A stretch of 64,000 nt of DNA from Rhodocyclaceae bacterium (GCA_013791905.1 VMSX01000021.1:62001-126000), one strand, 5' to 3'; positions 8,310 through 18,442 are shown, counted from the stretch's first letter. The notes: generated by a model from the letters alone, not told the origin. Numbers and translations are program-made.

Positions 8310-8323
8310 TTGACATATATCAA
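8310..8323. promoter_or_regulatory. FNR/CRP-type dyad
   Basis: TTGACATATATCAA differs from the FNR/ANR consensus TTGAT-N4-ATCAA at one base. It sits in the A+T-rich stretch 207 bases upstream of the tetrahaem cytochrome gene. Oxygen-responsive control of a quinol-linked cytochrome operon is plausible but not shown. Confidence 0.4.
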
Positions 8324-8574
8324 CAACATTAATGCGGTAATTCAATTAGATAATTAGCAAATGCTAATACATGACCGGGTTTCATGGCCAATTCCCTTGT
8401 AAAGGCGGTGGCTGCCAGTGCCGACTCTTTTGCCACGAAATATGAAAACTGCATGGTCTTCCTGTCCGCGTGAAGTGAATCGCAACAGACATGGTGAGCG
8501 TCGCTGAAAACCTGGAAGAAATGCCCAAGGCAGCGGGTTTGTCGTGCGTGTCGATTGTCGGACTGAAATGTAAA

Positions 8575-8601
8575 ACGGCGTGCAGACTGTCTGCACGCCG
8601 T
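8575..8601 (-). terminator. Intrinsic terminator downstream of aceB
   Basis: Perfect 12-bp stem ACGGCGTGCAGA/TCTGCACGCCGT with a 3-base loop. On the minus strand it is followed by TTTTACATTT. It lies 134 bases past the aceB stop. Confidence 0.82.
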
Positions 8602-8629
8602 CTTGATACAGTGAGCGGTCCGGTTGGCA

Positions 8630-8733
8630 CCGTGCCCCATGCGGGCATACCATATCCCGTTGCGGGGTACTCCGTCCCGTCACTCACCTATGTGTATTTC
8701 CTTCGGTCGCGCCGACTTCTGTCGGCGCGACAA
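8630..8733 (-). repeat. Dispersed repeat, long form, abutting the aceB stop
   Basis: In minus orientation it holds AAGTCGGCGCGACCGAAGG, AAATAC and GACGGGACGG, the same order as the elements at 16546 and 57383. A perfect 11-bp hairpin (GTCGCGCCGAC/GTCGGCGCGAC, 8706-8731) ends three bases from the aceB stop codon. The left part has GGGTACTCC/GCCCGCATGGGG blocks that also occur, in another order, at 22180-22240. Confidence 0.6.
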
Positions 8734-8734
8734 C

Positions 8735-10333
8735 TTATTCCATCGCTTCGTAAAGCGGCAGCGTGAGGAACTCCGGATAGTCCTTGGCGAGGGCCATCGT
8801 CTCGAAGATGCCGGCGGCCTGGTCGTAGGTCTCGGTCTTCTCGCCGGCGGCGGTGACGGTGGCCTTCACCGCGGTAAGTTCCTCGGGGATCATGGCGCGC
8901 ACCATTTCGGCGGTGACCTTGCGGCCGTCATCAAGCTTGCCCTTGGGAGAGACCACCCACTGCCAGACCTGCGAGCGGCTGATTTCCGCGGTGGCGGCGT
9001 CTTCCATCAGGTTGTGGATCGGCACGCAGCCGTTGCCAGCGAGCCATGAGCCCAGATAGTGGATGCCGACGTTGATATTGTTGCGTAGGCCGGCTTCGGT
9101 GATCGGTTGCTCGGGCTGGAAGTCGAGCCAGTCCTTGGGACCATAGGAGTCGTTGCGCTGCTTGCCCCATTGGTTGGGCTTGTCGCCGAGAACCTTGACG
9201 AATTCTTCCATGGCGATCGGCACCAGGCCAGGGTGCGCAACCCAGCCGCCGTCGTAGCCGTCGTTGGCGTCGCGCGTCTTGTCACGGCGAATGCCGGACA
9301 ATGCCTTTTCGTTGGCAACCGGATCGCCCTTGATCGGGATCAGTGCGCTCATGCCGCCGATGGCCGGCGCGCCGCGCTTGTGGCAGGCCTGCACCAGCGC
9401 CAGCGCATAGCTGCGCATGAAAGGTACATCCATGGTGATGGCGCCGCGGTTGGCGAGGCAGAATTCGCGGTTCTTCTTGAATTTCTTGATGCACGAGAAG
9501 ATGTAGTCCCAGCGGCCGGCGTTGAGACCGGCGCTGTGTTCGCGCAGTTCGTAGAGAATTTCTTCCATCTCGAAGGTGGCGAGGACCGTCTCGACCAGCA
9601 CGGTGGACTTGATGGTGCCGCGCGGCATGCCGATGTGGTCCTGCGCCATGCAGAAGATGTCGTTCCACAGGCGGGCTTCGAGGTGCGATTCCATTTTCGG
9701 CAGGTAGAAGAAGGGGCCGGCGCCACGTGTTACCTGCTCCTTGGCGTTATGGAAGAACACCAGCGCGAAGTCGAAGACACCGCCGGAAACGCGCTGACCA
9801 TCGACCGTCACGTGCTTTTCATCCAGATGCCAGCCGCGCGGACGAATCTGCAGGGTGGCGATCTTCTCGTTCAGCTTGTATTCCTTGCCGGCTTCGTTGG
9901 TGAAACCGATCTTGCGGCGGATGGCGTCAAAAATATTCACCTGGCCCTGGATCTGGTTGTACCAGTTGGGGCTGTTGGAATCCTCGAAGTCGGCCATGTA
10001 GGAATCCGCCCCCGAGTTGAAGGCGTTGATGATCATCTTGCGCTCGACCGGGCCGGTGATTTCGACACGGCGGCATTCCAGCGCCTTCGGCAAGGGGGCA
10101 ACTTTCCAGTCGCCGGCGCGGATGTCCTTGGTTTCGGGCAGGAAATCCGGCATCGTGCCGGCATCGATTTTGGCCTGGCGGACAATGCGCGCTTTCAGCA
10201 GTTCCTGCCGGCGCGGCTCGAAAGCGCGATGCAGCTTGGCAACCAGTGCCAGTGCATCGTGGCTGAGAATTTCGTCGAAACGGGGGTGGAGCGGGGCGTT
10301 GACAAGCACGCCGGTGGGCAGGGTGAGGGCCAT
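8735..10333 (-). CDS. aceB: Malate synthase A
   Basis: Condenses glyoxylate with acetyl-CoA to malate, the second step of the glyoxylate bypass. The 532-residue length is that of malate synthase A rather than the longer G form. Conserved blocks include DSYMADFEDSNSPNW (about 110-124, Mg-binding acidic residues nearby), LQIRPRGWHL, GTIKSTVLVETV (about 240-251) and DGYDGGWVAHPGLVPIA. The ATG at 10333 has AGGAG seven bases upstream. The palindrome at 10373-10384 lies 40 bases upstream. Its own hairpin and operator separate it from the glycerate operon, so it is probably a separate unit. Confidence 0.96.
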   Translation of the reverse strand: MALTLPTGVLVNAPLHPRFDEILSHDALALVAKLHRAFEPRRQELLKARIVRQAKIDAGTMPDFLPETKDIRAGDWKVAPLPKALECRRVEITGPVERKMIINAFNSGADSYMADFEDSNSPNWYNQIQGQVNIFDAIRRKIGFTNEAGKEYKLNEKIATLQIRPRGWHLDEKHVTVDGQRVSGGVFDFALVFFHNAKEQVTRGAGPFFYLPKMESHLEARLWNDIFCMAQDHIGMPRGTIKSTVLVETVLATFEMEEILYELREHSAGLNAGRWDYIFSCIKKFKKNREFCLANRGAITMDVPFMRSYALALVQACHKRGAPAIGGMSALIPIKGDPVANEKALSGIRRDKTRDANDGYDGGWVAHPGLVPIAMEEFVKVLGDKPNQWGKQRNDSYGPKDWLDFQPEQPITEAGLRNNINVGIHYLGSWLAGNGCVPIHNLMEDAATAEISRSQVWQWVVSPKGKLDDGRKVTAEMVRAMIPEELTAVKATVTAAGEKTETYDQAAGIFETMALAKDYPEFLTLPLYEAME

Positions 10334-10372
10334 GACTTCTCCTGAATGAGTTGATGTTGCGGTGCAGTATTA

Positions 10373-10384
10373 TCTTATATAAGA
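10373..10384. promoter_or_regulatory. Palindromic operator upstream of aceB
   Basis: TCTTATATAAGA is a perfect 12-bp palindrome, identical to the centre of the palindrome upstream of aceA (23788-23803) and close to the one at 33437-33460 beside the gntR gene. Binding by that GntR protein is proposed. Confidence 0.55.
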
Positions 10385-10412
10385 GTTCTGCAAACGCAAG
10401 AGGAGATTGCCT

Positions 10413-10445
10413 CTATTTCAGTCAACAATCCCTTGACTGAAATAG
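10413..10445 (-). terminator. Strong hairpin between gckA and aceB
   Basis: Perfect 13-bp inverted repeat CTATTTCAGTCAA/TTGACTGAAATAG with a 7-base loop, 13 bases past the gckA stop. No T tract follows on the minus strand, so termination is uncertain. A regulatory site upstream of aceB is the alternative. Confidence 0.45.
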
Positions 10446-10457
10446 GGCTAATCAACC

Positions 10458-11732
10458 CTAAACAGGTAGATAAATGGCGCGGAAGTCGTTGACGTTGGTG
10501 CGGGTCGGGCCGGTGATGATCAACTGCTCAAGCGCGGCAAAGAAGCTGTAGCCGTCGTTATTGGCGAGAAAGTCGGCGCTGGCGAGACGGCGTTCCGTGG
10601 CGCGTTCCCGGATGTCGGGACCGAACCAGGCGCCGGCGTTGTCTTCGGTGCCGTCGATGCCGTCGGTGTCGCAAGCCAGCGCCCAGGCCGGAATGTCCAG
10701 TACGCTGGCGAGCGCCAGCAGAAATTCTGCGGCGCGACCACCGCGCCCCTGGCCGCGCACTGTCACCGTGGTCTCGCCACCCGACAAAATCACGCAGGGA
10801 CGCGGCACCGGTTCGCCATGCTGGGCGATTTGCCGGGCGATGGCGGCATGCATGTAGGCGATGTCGCGCGATTCGCCCTCGATGCTGTCGCCCAATACGA
10901 GCGGCGTGACGCCGTGCGCGCGGGCGTAGGCCGCCGCGGCCTGCAGGGCCTGTTGTGCGGTGGCGATGACGTGGATTTCACCACGGGGCAGACGCGGGTC
11001 GCCCGGCTTGGGCGTCTCGCAGTCGGGGGATTCAAGCCGCGTCCGCACGGCGGCGGGCGCTTCGATGCGGTACTTGTCGAGAATGGCGAGCGCCTGCTGG
11101 CGCGTGGTCGGATCGGCCAGCGTGGGGCCGGAGGCGATGACGGACGGGTCATCACCGGGAATGTCGGAAATGCCCAGCGTCACCACCCGCGCCGGCGCGC
11201 AGGCCAGTGCGAGGCGGCCGCCCTTGATGGCGGAAAGGTGCTTGCGCACGCAGTTCATCTCGTGGATGTTGGCGCCGCTCTTGAGCAGGGCGCGATTGAC
11301 CGTCTGCTTGTCGGAAAGTTGCAGGCCGGGTGCCGGCAGCGCCAGCAGGGCGGAGCCGCCGCCGGAAATCAGGCACAGCACCAGATCGTCGGCGGTGAGG
11401 TTCTGCACCAGCGCCAGCATTTCGCTGGCTGCTTGTTCACCTGCTGCGTCAGGTACAGGATGAGATGCTTCGACGACACGAATGCGCTGTGTCGCAGCCC
11501 CGTGTCCGTAACGGGTGACCACCATGCCGGACAATGGCCGGTCGGCTGGCCAGTGCGCCTCCACCACAGCGGCCATTGCTGCCGCCGCCTTGCCAGCGCC
11601 GATGACGATGGTGCGGCCCTTGGGGGGTGTCGGCAGGTGCAGCGGTACGCAGATCGCCGGGCTTACAGCCGCCACGGCGACATCGAACAGGCTACGGAGA
11701 AAGGCTTGTGGATCGGCGACTTGGCTGTTCAT
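10458..11732 (-). CDS. gckA: Glycerate 2-kinase (MOFRL family)
   Basis: Phosphorylates D-glycerate to 2-phosphoglycerate, the last step of the glycerate pathway from glyoxylate. The 424-residue protein has the N-terminal nucleotide-binding domain (IVIGAGKAAAAMA about 41-53, LISGGGSALL about 119-128, GISDIPGDD) and the C-terminal MOFRL domain (ILSGGETTVTVRGQGRGGR, ACDTDGIDGTEDNAGAW). The name ttuD is also used for this family. It is the last gene of gcl-hyi-glxR-gckA. Near the C-terminus, ERRLASADFL is encoded across a one-mismatch copy of the dispersed 23-nt repeat (10569-10591). Confidence 0.92.
   Translation of the reverse strand: MNSQVADPQAFLRSLFDVAVAAVSPAICVPLHLPTPPKGRTIVIGAGKAAAAMAAVVEAHWPADRPLSGMVVTRYGHGAATQRIRVVEASHPVPDAAGEQAASEMLALVQNLTADDLVLCLISGGGSALLALPAPGLQLSDKQTVNRALLKSGANIHEMNCVRKHLSAIKGGRLALACAPARVVTLGISDIPGDDPSVIASGPTLADPTTRQQALAILDKYRIEAPAAVRTRLESPDCETPKPGDPRLPRGEIHVIATAQQALQAAAAYARAHGVTPLVLGDSIEGESRDIAYMHAAIARQIAQHGEPVPRPCVILSGGETTVTVRGQGRGGRAAEFLLALASVLDIPAWALACDTDGIDGTEDNAGAWFGPDIRERATERRLASADFLANNDGYSFFAALEQLIITGPTRTNVNDFRAIYLPV
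10569..10591 (+). repeat. Dispersed 23-nt repeat, copy 2 (inside gckA, one mismatch)
   Basis: Plus-strand core AAGTCGGCGCTGG, antisense to gckA. Read in the gene as RLASADF. Confidence 0.8.
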
Positions 11733-11772
11733 CGGTGCAGGATGTCCTGATAGTCGGTCATGCGGGTTGAGC

Positions 11773-11857
11773 CGTCATTCCGGGGCCGCGCAGCGGAACC
11801 CGGAATCCAGCAGTTGTCAGGGGAACCGCCCTGGATTCCGGCTTGCGCCGGAATGAC
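11773..11857. repeat. Nested inverted-repeat element between glxR and gckA
   Basis: Outer arms GTCATTCCGG (11773-11782) and CCGGAATGAC (11848-11857) are perfect. Inner arms CCGGAATCCAG (11800-11810) and CTGGATTCCGG (11831-11841) are also perfect. This looks like a REP/MITE-type hairpin unit inside the glycerate operon, unrelated to the AAGTCGGCG family. Confidence 0.7.
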
Positions 11858-11888
11858 AGGAGCTCCACCTGTTTCATCGCGAAGACCG

Positions 11889-12782
11889 TTATCCAGCCTT
11901 GGCGACGTCGTGATTGGCCATCATCTCCAGTGCGCGCACCATGGCGGAATGGTCCCAGGCTGCGCCGCCATGGGCGACGCAGGAATTGAACAGCTCCTGC
12001 GCGGTGGCCGTGTTGGGCAGCGAGATGCCCATCGCGCGGGCGCCGGCCAGAGCAAGATTCAAGTCCTTCTGGTGCAGCTCGATGCGGAAGCCCGGATTGA
12101 AGGTGCGCTTGACCATGCGCTCGCCATGCACCTCGAGGATGCGCGAGTTGGCGAAGCCGCCCATTAGCGCCTGGCGCACCTTGGCGGGATCGGCACCGGC
12201 CTTGGAGGCGAACAGCAGGGCCTCGCCGACGGCCTCGATATTGAGCGCGACGATGATCTGGTTGCAGACCTTGCAGGTCTGGCCGTCGCCATTGCCGCCG
12301 ACCAGCGTGATGTTCTTGCCGAGCAGTTCGAACAGCGGCTTGACCTTTGCAAACGTGGCCTCGCTGCCGCCGCACATGATGGTCAGCGCGGCATTCTTGG
12401 CGCCCACCTCGCCGCCGGATACCGGGGCGTCGATGTATTCGCACTTCATTTCGTTGATACGCGCCGCGAATTGCTTGGTCTCGATGGGCGAAATCGAGCT
12501 CATGTCGACAACGATCTTGCCGGCAGTGAGGCCGGCCGCGACGCCATCCCGGCCGAACAGCACCTTGTCGACGTCCGGGGTGTCCGGCACCATGGTGATG
12601 ATGACGTCGGCGTTTTTCGCGACATCTTTCGCGTTGGTGCAGGCGATACCCTTGGCATCGATGAGATCCTGCGTGACACCGGAGCGGCTGAAGAGATAGA
12701 CCGTGTGGCCGCCATTGATGAGGTGCATGGCCATGGGCTTGCCCATGATGCCGAGGCCGATGAATCCAACTTTCATGTTCAT
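11889..12782 (-). CDS. glxR: 2-hydroxy-3-oxopropionate (tartronate semialdehyde) reductase
   Basis: Reduces tartronate semialdehyde to D-glycerate with NAD(P)H. This 297-residue member of the beta-hydroxyacid dehydrogenase family shows the Rossmann start VGFIGLGIMGKPMAMHL, the substrate loop DAPVSGGEVGA (about 119-129) and the catalytic lysine in GDGQTCKVCNQ (about 170). Operon position between hyi and gckA fixes the substrate better than sequence alone; garR is the equivalent name. The start could be the first Met (12782) or the third codon (12776). A GGGAG Shine-Dalgarno lies close to both. Confidence 0.92.
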   Translation of the reverse strand: MNMKVGFIGLGIMGKPMAMHLINGGHTVYLFSRSGVTQDLIDAKGIACTNAKDVAKNADVIITMVPDTPDVDKVLFGRDGVAAGLTAGKIVVDMSSISPIETKQFAARINEMKCEYIDAPVSGGEVGAKNAALTIMCGGSEATFAKVKPLFELLGKNITLVGGNGDGQTCKVCNQIIVALNIEAVGEALLFASKAGADPAKVRQALMGGFANSRILEVHGERMVKRTFNPGFRIELHQKDLNLALAGARAMGISLPNTATAQELFNSCVAHGGAAWDHSAMVRALEMMANHDVAKAG

Positions 12783-12793
12783 TCTCCCGAGAA

Positions 12794-13573
12794 TTATTTT
12801 AGGTAAGGCGCGACCCAGCCGAGGCCGGCTGTGGTTGTCGTCGCCGGTTTGTATTCACAACCGATCCAGCCTGTATAACCGATCCGGTCAAGGAAGGCGA
12901 ACAGGAAGGGATAGTTGATTTCGCCGCTGCCCGGCTCGTTGCGCCCCGGGTTGTCGGCCAGTTGCAGGTGGGCGATGCTGGCCAGGTTCTGCTCGATGGT
13001 CTTGGCCAGTTCGCCTTCCATGCGCTGCATGTGATAGATGTCGTACTGCACGAAGATGTTGTCCGACTTTGTCGCAGCAATGATGTCGAGGGCCTGCTGC
13101 GTATGGTTCAGGAAAAACCCCGGAATGTCGAAGGTATTGATCGGTTCGATCAGCAGCTTGATGCCGGCGACCTGCAGTTTGGGCGCGGCGAATTTGAGGT
13201 TGTCGACCAGCGTCTGGCGTGCGTCGGCATCCGCAACGCCTTGCGGCTGGATGCCGGCGAGGCAGTTGACCTGCTTGACGCCCAGCGCGGTGGCGTAGGC
13301 GAGCGCCCGGCCGACGCCGTCGCGGAATTCCTGAACCCGATCGGGATGGCAGGCGATGCCGCGCTCGCCGCCGGCCCAGTCGCCGGCCGGCAGGTTGTGC
13401 AGCACCAGTTGCAGCTGGTTGCGCTTGAGCGCGTCCTGCAACTGTTCAGCCGGGAAGTCGTAGGGAAACAGGAACTCCACGGCCTTGAAACCGGCGGCGG
13501 CAGCCTTGTCGAAGCGCTCCAGGAAAGGCACTTCGTTGAACATCATCGTCAGGTTGGCGGCAAATTTCGGCAT
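12794..13573 (-). CDS. hyi: Hydroxypyruvate isomerase
   Basis: Interconverts hydroxypyruvate and tartronate semialdehyde. 259 residues with a TIM-barrel xylose-isomerase-like fold. Blocks typical of Hyi are PKFAANLTMMFNEVPFLERF at the start, EFLFPYDFP, LLIEPINTFDIPGFFLN (metal-binding Glu), QYDIYHMQRMEGEL and IGCEYKP near the end. It sits 11 bases upstream of glxR and 24 bases downstream of gcl on the same strand, the classic gcl-hyi-glxR order. Length equals that of E. coli Hyi. Confidence 0.94.
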   Translation of the reverse strand: MPKFAANLTMMFNEVPFLERFDKAAAAGFKAVEFLFPYDFPAEQLQDALKRNQLQLVLHNLPAGDWAGGERGIACHPDRVQEFRDGVGRALAYATALGVKQVNCLAGIQPQGVADADARQTLVDNLKFAAPKLQVAGIKLLIEPINTFDIPGFFLNHTQQALDIIAATKSDNIFVQYDIYHMQRMEGELAKTIEQNLASIAHLQLADNPGRNEPGSGEINYPFLFAFLDRIGYTGWIGCEYKPATTTTAGLGWVAPYLK

Positions 13574-13597
13574 AGTTTTTCTCCGTTAGTGTGCTGT

Positions 13598-15343
<1,746 letters not shown>

Positions 15344-15376
15344 GAATATTCTCCTCTTGAATGGTTTTCTAATTGA

Positions 15377-15468
15377 CCAGACAAAGCATACGGTTTTATT
15401 CTTGTTAAAGAAATAGTGTAAATAGCAAATGATTGTTGCAAAATACGTAACAATCAAATTTTGTCTGG
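15377..15468. promoter_or_regulatory. Divergent gcl/lysR control region with inverted repeats
   Basis: Perfect dyad GATTGTT-N11-AACAATC at 15431-15455, which has the T-N11-A form of a LysR-type site. It is nested inside a wider perfect 9-bp inverted repeat, CCAGACAAA (15377-15385) and TTTGTCTGG (15460-15468). The region is A+T-rich and holds both promoters. Confidence 0.55.
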
Positions 15469-15476
15469 GGGTGCTA

Positions 15477-16415
15477 ATGGACCGGCTGAAGCTCATGGAA
15501 ACCTTTGTCGCAGTGACCATGCGCGGCAGTTTGACGGCAGCAGCGGCAAGCGAAGGCATAGCGCCAGCAGTGGTTAGCCGGCGCATGGACGCCTTGGAAG
15601 AGCGGCTCGGCGTCAAGCTGATGGTGCGCACCACGCGCAAGATCACCCTGACTTTTGAGGGTAGTGCTTACCTCGAGGATTGCCAGCGTATTTTGCGCGA
15701 CGTCGGTGACGCCGAGGCGGCAGTCAGCCTCGGCGGCGTCAAGGCGTGGGGCCATCTGCGTATCACGGCGCCAGCCGGCTTCGGCCGTCGGCATGTGGCG
15801 CCCCTGTTGATGCAGTTATTGACGGACAACCCGGAGATCAACGCGAATCTCGACCTTTCCGACCGCACGGTCGATCTGGTCAATGAAGGCGTCGATTGCG
15901 CGGTGCGCATTGGCGACCTCGTCGATTCCAGCCTGATCAGCGTGCGGTTGGGCGAAATGCGCCGCGTGGTAGTGGGCAGTCCCGATTATCTGGCTCGCCA
16001 CGGCGTCCCGCCAGCGCCGACTTCTCTGGGCGAGTTCGACTGCCTGGCGCTCGGCCAGCAGGGCGGCTGGGTGTTTCGCGAGGCGCCGGAGAGCGCCCGG
16101 ACCATGAGCATCAAGGTCAGCGGTTCGCTGGATTGCAATGATGGCGCGGTGCTGCACGATTGGGCGCTGGCCGGGCGCGGCCTGGCCTGGCGTTCACTGT
16201 GGGAGGTGGGCGAGGATTTGCGCGCCGGCCGGCTGGTTTCTGTGCTCGACGACTGGGCCGCGCCGCCGGTCGGCATCAACGCGGTGTTTCCGCAGCGACG
16301 TCACCTGCCGCTGCGCGTGCGCCTGTTCATTGACCTGCTCAAGGAAAACTACAGCCGGCCGGATTACTGGGAAGGTAAGGCCCACCCCTCCCACCCTCCC
16401 CGCGCGGGGAGGTGA
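15477..16415 (+). CDS. LysR-family transcriptional regulator, likely of the gcl operon
   Basis: 312 residues. The N-terminal winged helix ([36 protein letters not shown]) and the substrate-binding domain ([20 protein letters not shown] to [15 protein letters not shown] and [10 protein letters not shown]) are complete. The ATG at 15477 has GGGGG upstream; an earlier in-frame Met (15429) would extend into the operator. Divergence from gcl suggests it controls that operon, probably in response to glyoxylate or a related acid. The final residues [11 protein letters not shown] and the stop codon come from a dispersed repeat, and PPAPTS at about residue 180 is encoded by another repeat copy. Confidence 0.9.
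   Translation: MDRLKLMETFVAVTMRGSLTAAAASEGIAPAVVSRRMDALEERLGVKLMVRTTRKITLTFEGSAYLEDCQRILRDVGDAEAAVSLGGVKAWGHLRITAPAGFGRRHVAPLLMQLLTDNPEINANLDLSDRTVDLVNEGVDCAVRIGDLVDSSLISVRLGEMRRVVVGSPDYLARHGVPPAPTSLGEFDCLALGQQGGWVFREAPESARTMSIKVSGSLDCNDGAVLHDWALAGRGLAWRSLWEVGEDLRAGRLVSVLDDWAAPPVGINAVFPQRRHLPLRVRLFIDLLKENYSRPDYWEGKAHPSHPPRAGR
16002..16024 (-). repeat. Dispersed 23-nt repeat, copy 3 (inside lysR, two mismatches)
   Basis: Minus-strand core AAGTCGGCGCTGG. Read in the gene as GVPPAPTS in a variable part of the effector domain. Confidence 0.75.
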
Positions 16416-16592
16416 CTGTGGCTCACTGCGTTCACTTATTACGGGGTGCGCGTTCGGTCTATGGTGGGGATTGCGGCTTTCGCCGCGTGCCGTGTTTGCT
16501 TGGGGCGGCCCGGCGCAAACACTGCGTCTTTCACGTTAAGTCTGGAAAGTCGGCGTGACCGAAGGAAATCCCCGTGGGACTGGCGGGACGGC
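16380..16592 (+). repeat. Large dispersed intergenic repeat, copy b, with long-form right end
   Basis: Order of blocks: CCTCCCCGCGCGGGGAGG hairpin, GTGACTGT, ACTTATTACGGGG, GGGGATTGCGGC, GCTTGGGGCGGCCCGGCG, TTTCACGTTAAG, then AAAGTCGGCG (16546), a 24-base core starting TGACCGAAGG, and CTGGCGGGACGGC (16580-16592). The left end supplies the lysR C-terminus and stop. It fills the convergent lysR/double-REC gap. Confidence 0.75.
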
Positions 16593-16628
16593 GCCAGCCG
16601 GCACGCCGCCAGGAATCGGACGGCGTTA

Positions 16629-17426
16629 CTATCCGGCGAGCAACTTGTCGATCGCCTCGATCACCTTGTCCGGCGCGAACGGCTTCAGGATATAGCCGCG
16701 CGCGCCGTGTTGCGCCGCCTTCAGGACCGCCTCACGGCCGGCGGTGCCGGTAATCATCAGCACCTTGGTATCGGGGTTGTCGCGCTTGATCTGCTTGAGT
16801 GCTTCAAGGCCATTCATCACCGGCATGTCCATGTCGAGGCAGACGATATCCGGCTTGCAGCTTGCCACCGTTTCGATGGCGCTCTTGCCGTCAGCTGCCT
16901 CGCCCACTACGTCAACGTGGGCTTGGCGCAGGATAGAGGAAAGCAGTGCGCGCATGGTGGCACTGTCATCCACCACGACCGCGCTGGCACGGGGTTCCTT
17001 GACCGAGAGCTCTTCGGTGTTGCCCTGCTGACGGTGCAAAGTCAGCACTTGAGAGACCTGGTGGATCTCCCGCATTATCTTGTCTGGCGAAAACGGCTTG
17101 CGGACAAAGCCCACTGCACCGGCTGCCGCCGCCTCCGCCTCCAGTTCCGACGCTGCGTCGCCGGTGATCATCATCACCGCCACGGCAGGGTGCTCGGCGT
17201 GAATGGTCTTTAGCAGTTCCACACCGTTGATGTCCGGCAATTGATAGTCAAGGCAGACGATGTCGGGCTTCAGCTTGCCGATGGCTTCCAGCACGCCGGC
17301 ACCGTGGCCGAGATCGCCGACCACGCGGTAACCTTCGCTGATGAAAATGGTGCGCAGCGCGGCGCGCAAGGCGGCGGCGTCGTCGACAATCAGGATGGCA
17401 AGGGATGACGTATTCGTGATCGGCAT
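16629..17426 (-). CDS. Tandem double-receiver response regulator without output domain
   Basis: 265 residues formed by two CheY-like REC domains. REC1 (about 10-125) has the acidic pair IVDD, phospho-acceptor in CLDYQLPDING, and K in VRKPFS. REC2 (about 147-263) has VVDD, CLDMDMPVMNG and LKPFAP. Both look fully competent. No DNA-binding or enzymatic domain is present, so it probably acts as a phosphate sink, relay or protein-binding regulator. It lies 47 bases downstream of the REC-GGDEF gene and is the last gene of the kinase operon. The two receivers resemble each other more in surroundings (DIVCLD, MITG) than typical unrelated RECs, hinting at internal duplication. Confidence 0.88.
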   Translation of the reverse strand: MPITNTSSLAILIVDDAAALRAALRTIFISEGYRVVGDLGHGAGVLEAIGKLKPDIVCLDYQLPDINGVELLKTIHAEHPAVAVMMITGDAASELEAEAAAAGAVGFVRKPFSPDKIMREIHQVSQVLTLHRQQGNTEELSVKEPRASAVVVDDSATMRALLSSILRQAHVDVVGEAADGKSAIETVASCKPDIVCLDMDMPVMNGLEALKQIKRDNPDTKVLMITGTAGREAVLKAAQHGARGYILKPFAPDKVIEAIDKLLAG

Positions 17427-17473
17427 GGCGGCATTATCCCGATAAATCGGAATTTGTTGGCAAGTTCAGCTTT

Positions 17474-18442
17474 TCAGTCTGACAACTTGCCAATCGCGGT
17501 CTCGCACACCCGGTTGCGTCCCGCGGTCTTGGCAGCGTAAAGCGCGGCATCGGCGGCGGCGAGCAACTGGTCGGCGGCGGTGTCGGCATCGGGTATGCAG
17601 CTAGCGATGCCCAGGGTGACGGTGATCGTTGCCGCAGTTGCGGACGCTGCGTGGGGAATGACCAGTGCCACGACTGCCTGGCGCAGCGTTTCGGCCTTGC
17701 GGACAGCGCCGGCCGGGCCGCAATCGGGCAGCAGACAGACGAATTCCTCGCCACCGTAGCGCGCCACCAGGTCGTGGGAGCGGCCGAGGCATTTCTTGAT
17801 GGCGGCGGCGACTGCCACCAAACAAGTATCGCCGGCCTGGTGGCCGTAGTGGTCGTTGTAGCGCTTGAAGTGATCGATGTCGATCATGATCAGTGTCAGC
17901 GGTGCCGCGCCGCGCCGGCAGTAGCGCCATTCGGTCTGGAGGTGCTCGTCGAAGCGCCGGCGGTTGGCCACGCCGGTCAGTCCGTCGATGAAGGCGAGGC
18001 TACGCAGCAGGTCGGCTTGGGCTTTCAGCGTCAGATGGGTGCGGACCCGGGCGCGCACCACGGCCCGATTGATCGGCTTGGTGATGAAATCCACGCCGCC
18101 GGCTTCCAGTGCGCGGGTTTCGTCGGCCGGATCTTGCTGGGCCGAAACAAATATGACCGGAATGTCGGCTGTGCCAGGATCGGGTTTGAGCCGGCGGCAG
18201 ACCTCCAGTCCATCCATTTCCGGCATCATGACATCGAGCAGAATCAGGTCGGGCGGATCGCCACGGCAAAAATCGAGCGCCTGTGCGCCGCTGGTGGCCA
18301 CGAACACTTCGTGATCGGCCTGAAATGCCTGATAGAGCACCTGAATGTTGATGGGCTGGTCATCCACGATCAGCAGGCGCGGGCGGGACGGCAAAATATC
18401 GAGCGCGGCCGGTTCGGCTGCTGCCACGGTGAGCGGCTTCAT
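17474..18442 (-). CDS. PleD-like response regulator with diguanylate cyclase domain (REC-GGDEF)
   Basis: 322 residues. An N-terminal receiver (RLLIVDDQPINIQVLYQAF, phospho-acceptor in LILLDVMMPEMDGLEVC, KPINRAV) is joined to a GGDEF domain with the active-site form GGEEF at residues 230-234 and the metal-site IDIDHFKRYNDHYGH. It should make c-di-GMP when phosphorylated. RSL-AFIDGLTGVANRRRFDE marks the domain start. An RXXD inhibitory site is not evident in front of GGEEF. Its start codon overlaps the stop of the hybrid kinase gene by 4 bases, so it is the probable cognate output. Confidence 0.92.
   Translation of the reverse strand: MKPLTVAAAEPAALDILPSRPRLLIVDDQPINIQVLYQAFQADHEVFVATSGAQALDFCRGDPPDLILLDVMMPEMDGLEVCRRLKPDPGTADIPVIFVSAQQDPADETRALEAGGVDFITKPINRAVVRARVRTHLTLKAQADLLRSLAFIDGLTGVANRRRFDEHLQTEWRYCRRGAAPLTLIMIDIDHFKRYNDHYGHQAGDTCLVAVAAAIKKCLGRSHDLVARYGGEEFVCLLPDCGPAGAVRKAETLRQAVVALVIPHAASATAATITVTLGIASCIPDADTAADQLLAAADAALYAAKTAGRNRVCETAIGKLSD

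Larger units (their letters stand above)
8104..8574. other. Non-coding upstream region of the napC-fcc operon
   Basis: About 470 bases without a convincing gene. It is A+T-richer than its surroundings, especially 8250-8360, which fits a promoter region. It contains the FNR-like dyad at 8310-8323 and the possible leader frame at 8196-8240. Short open frames at 8329-8690 show no coding character. Confidence 0.6.

Noticed and set aside
8625-8735. Possible CRISPR or tandem repeat near aceB because of repeated GGG/CCC blocks
   Set aside because: The blocks are unequal inverted repeats belonging to the dispersed element family; there is no regular spacer pattern.
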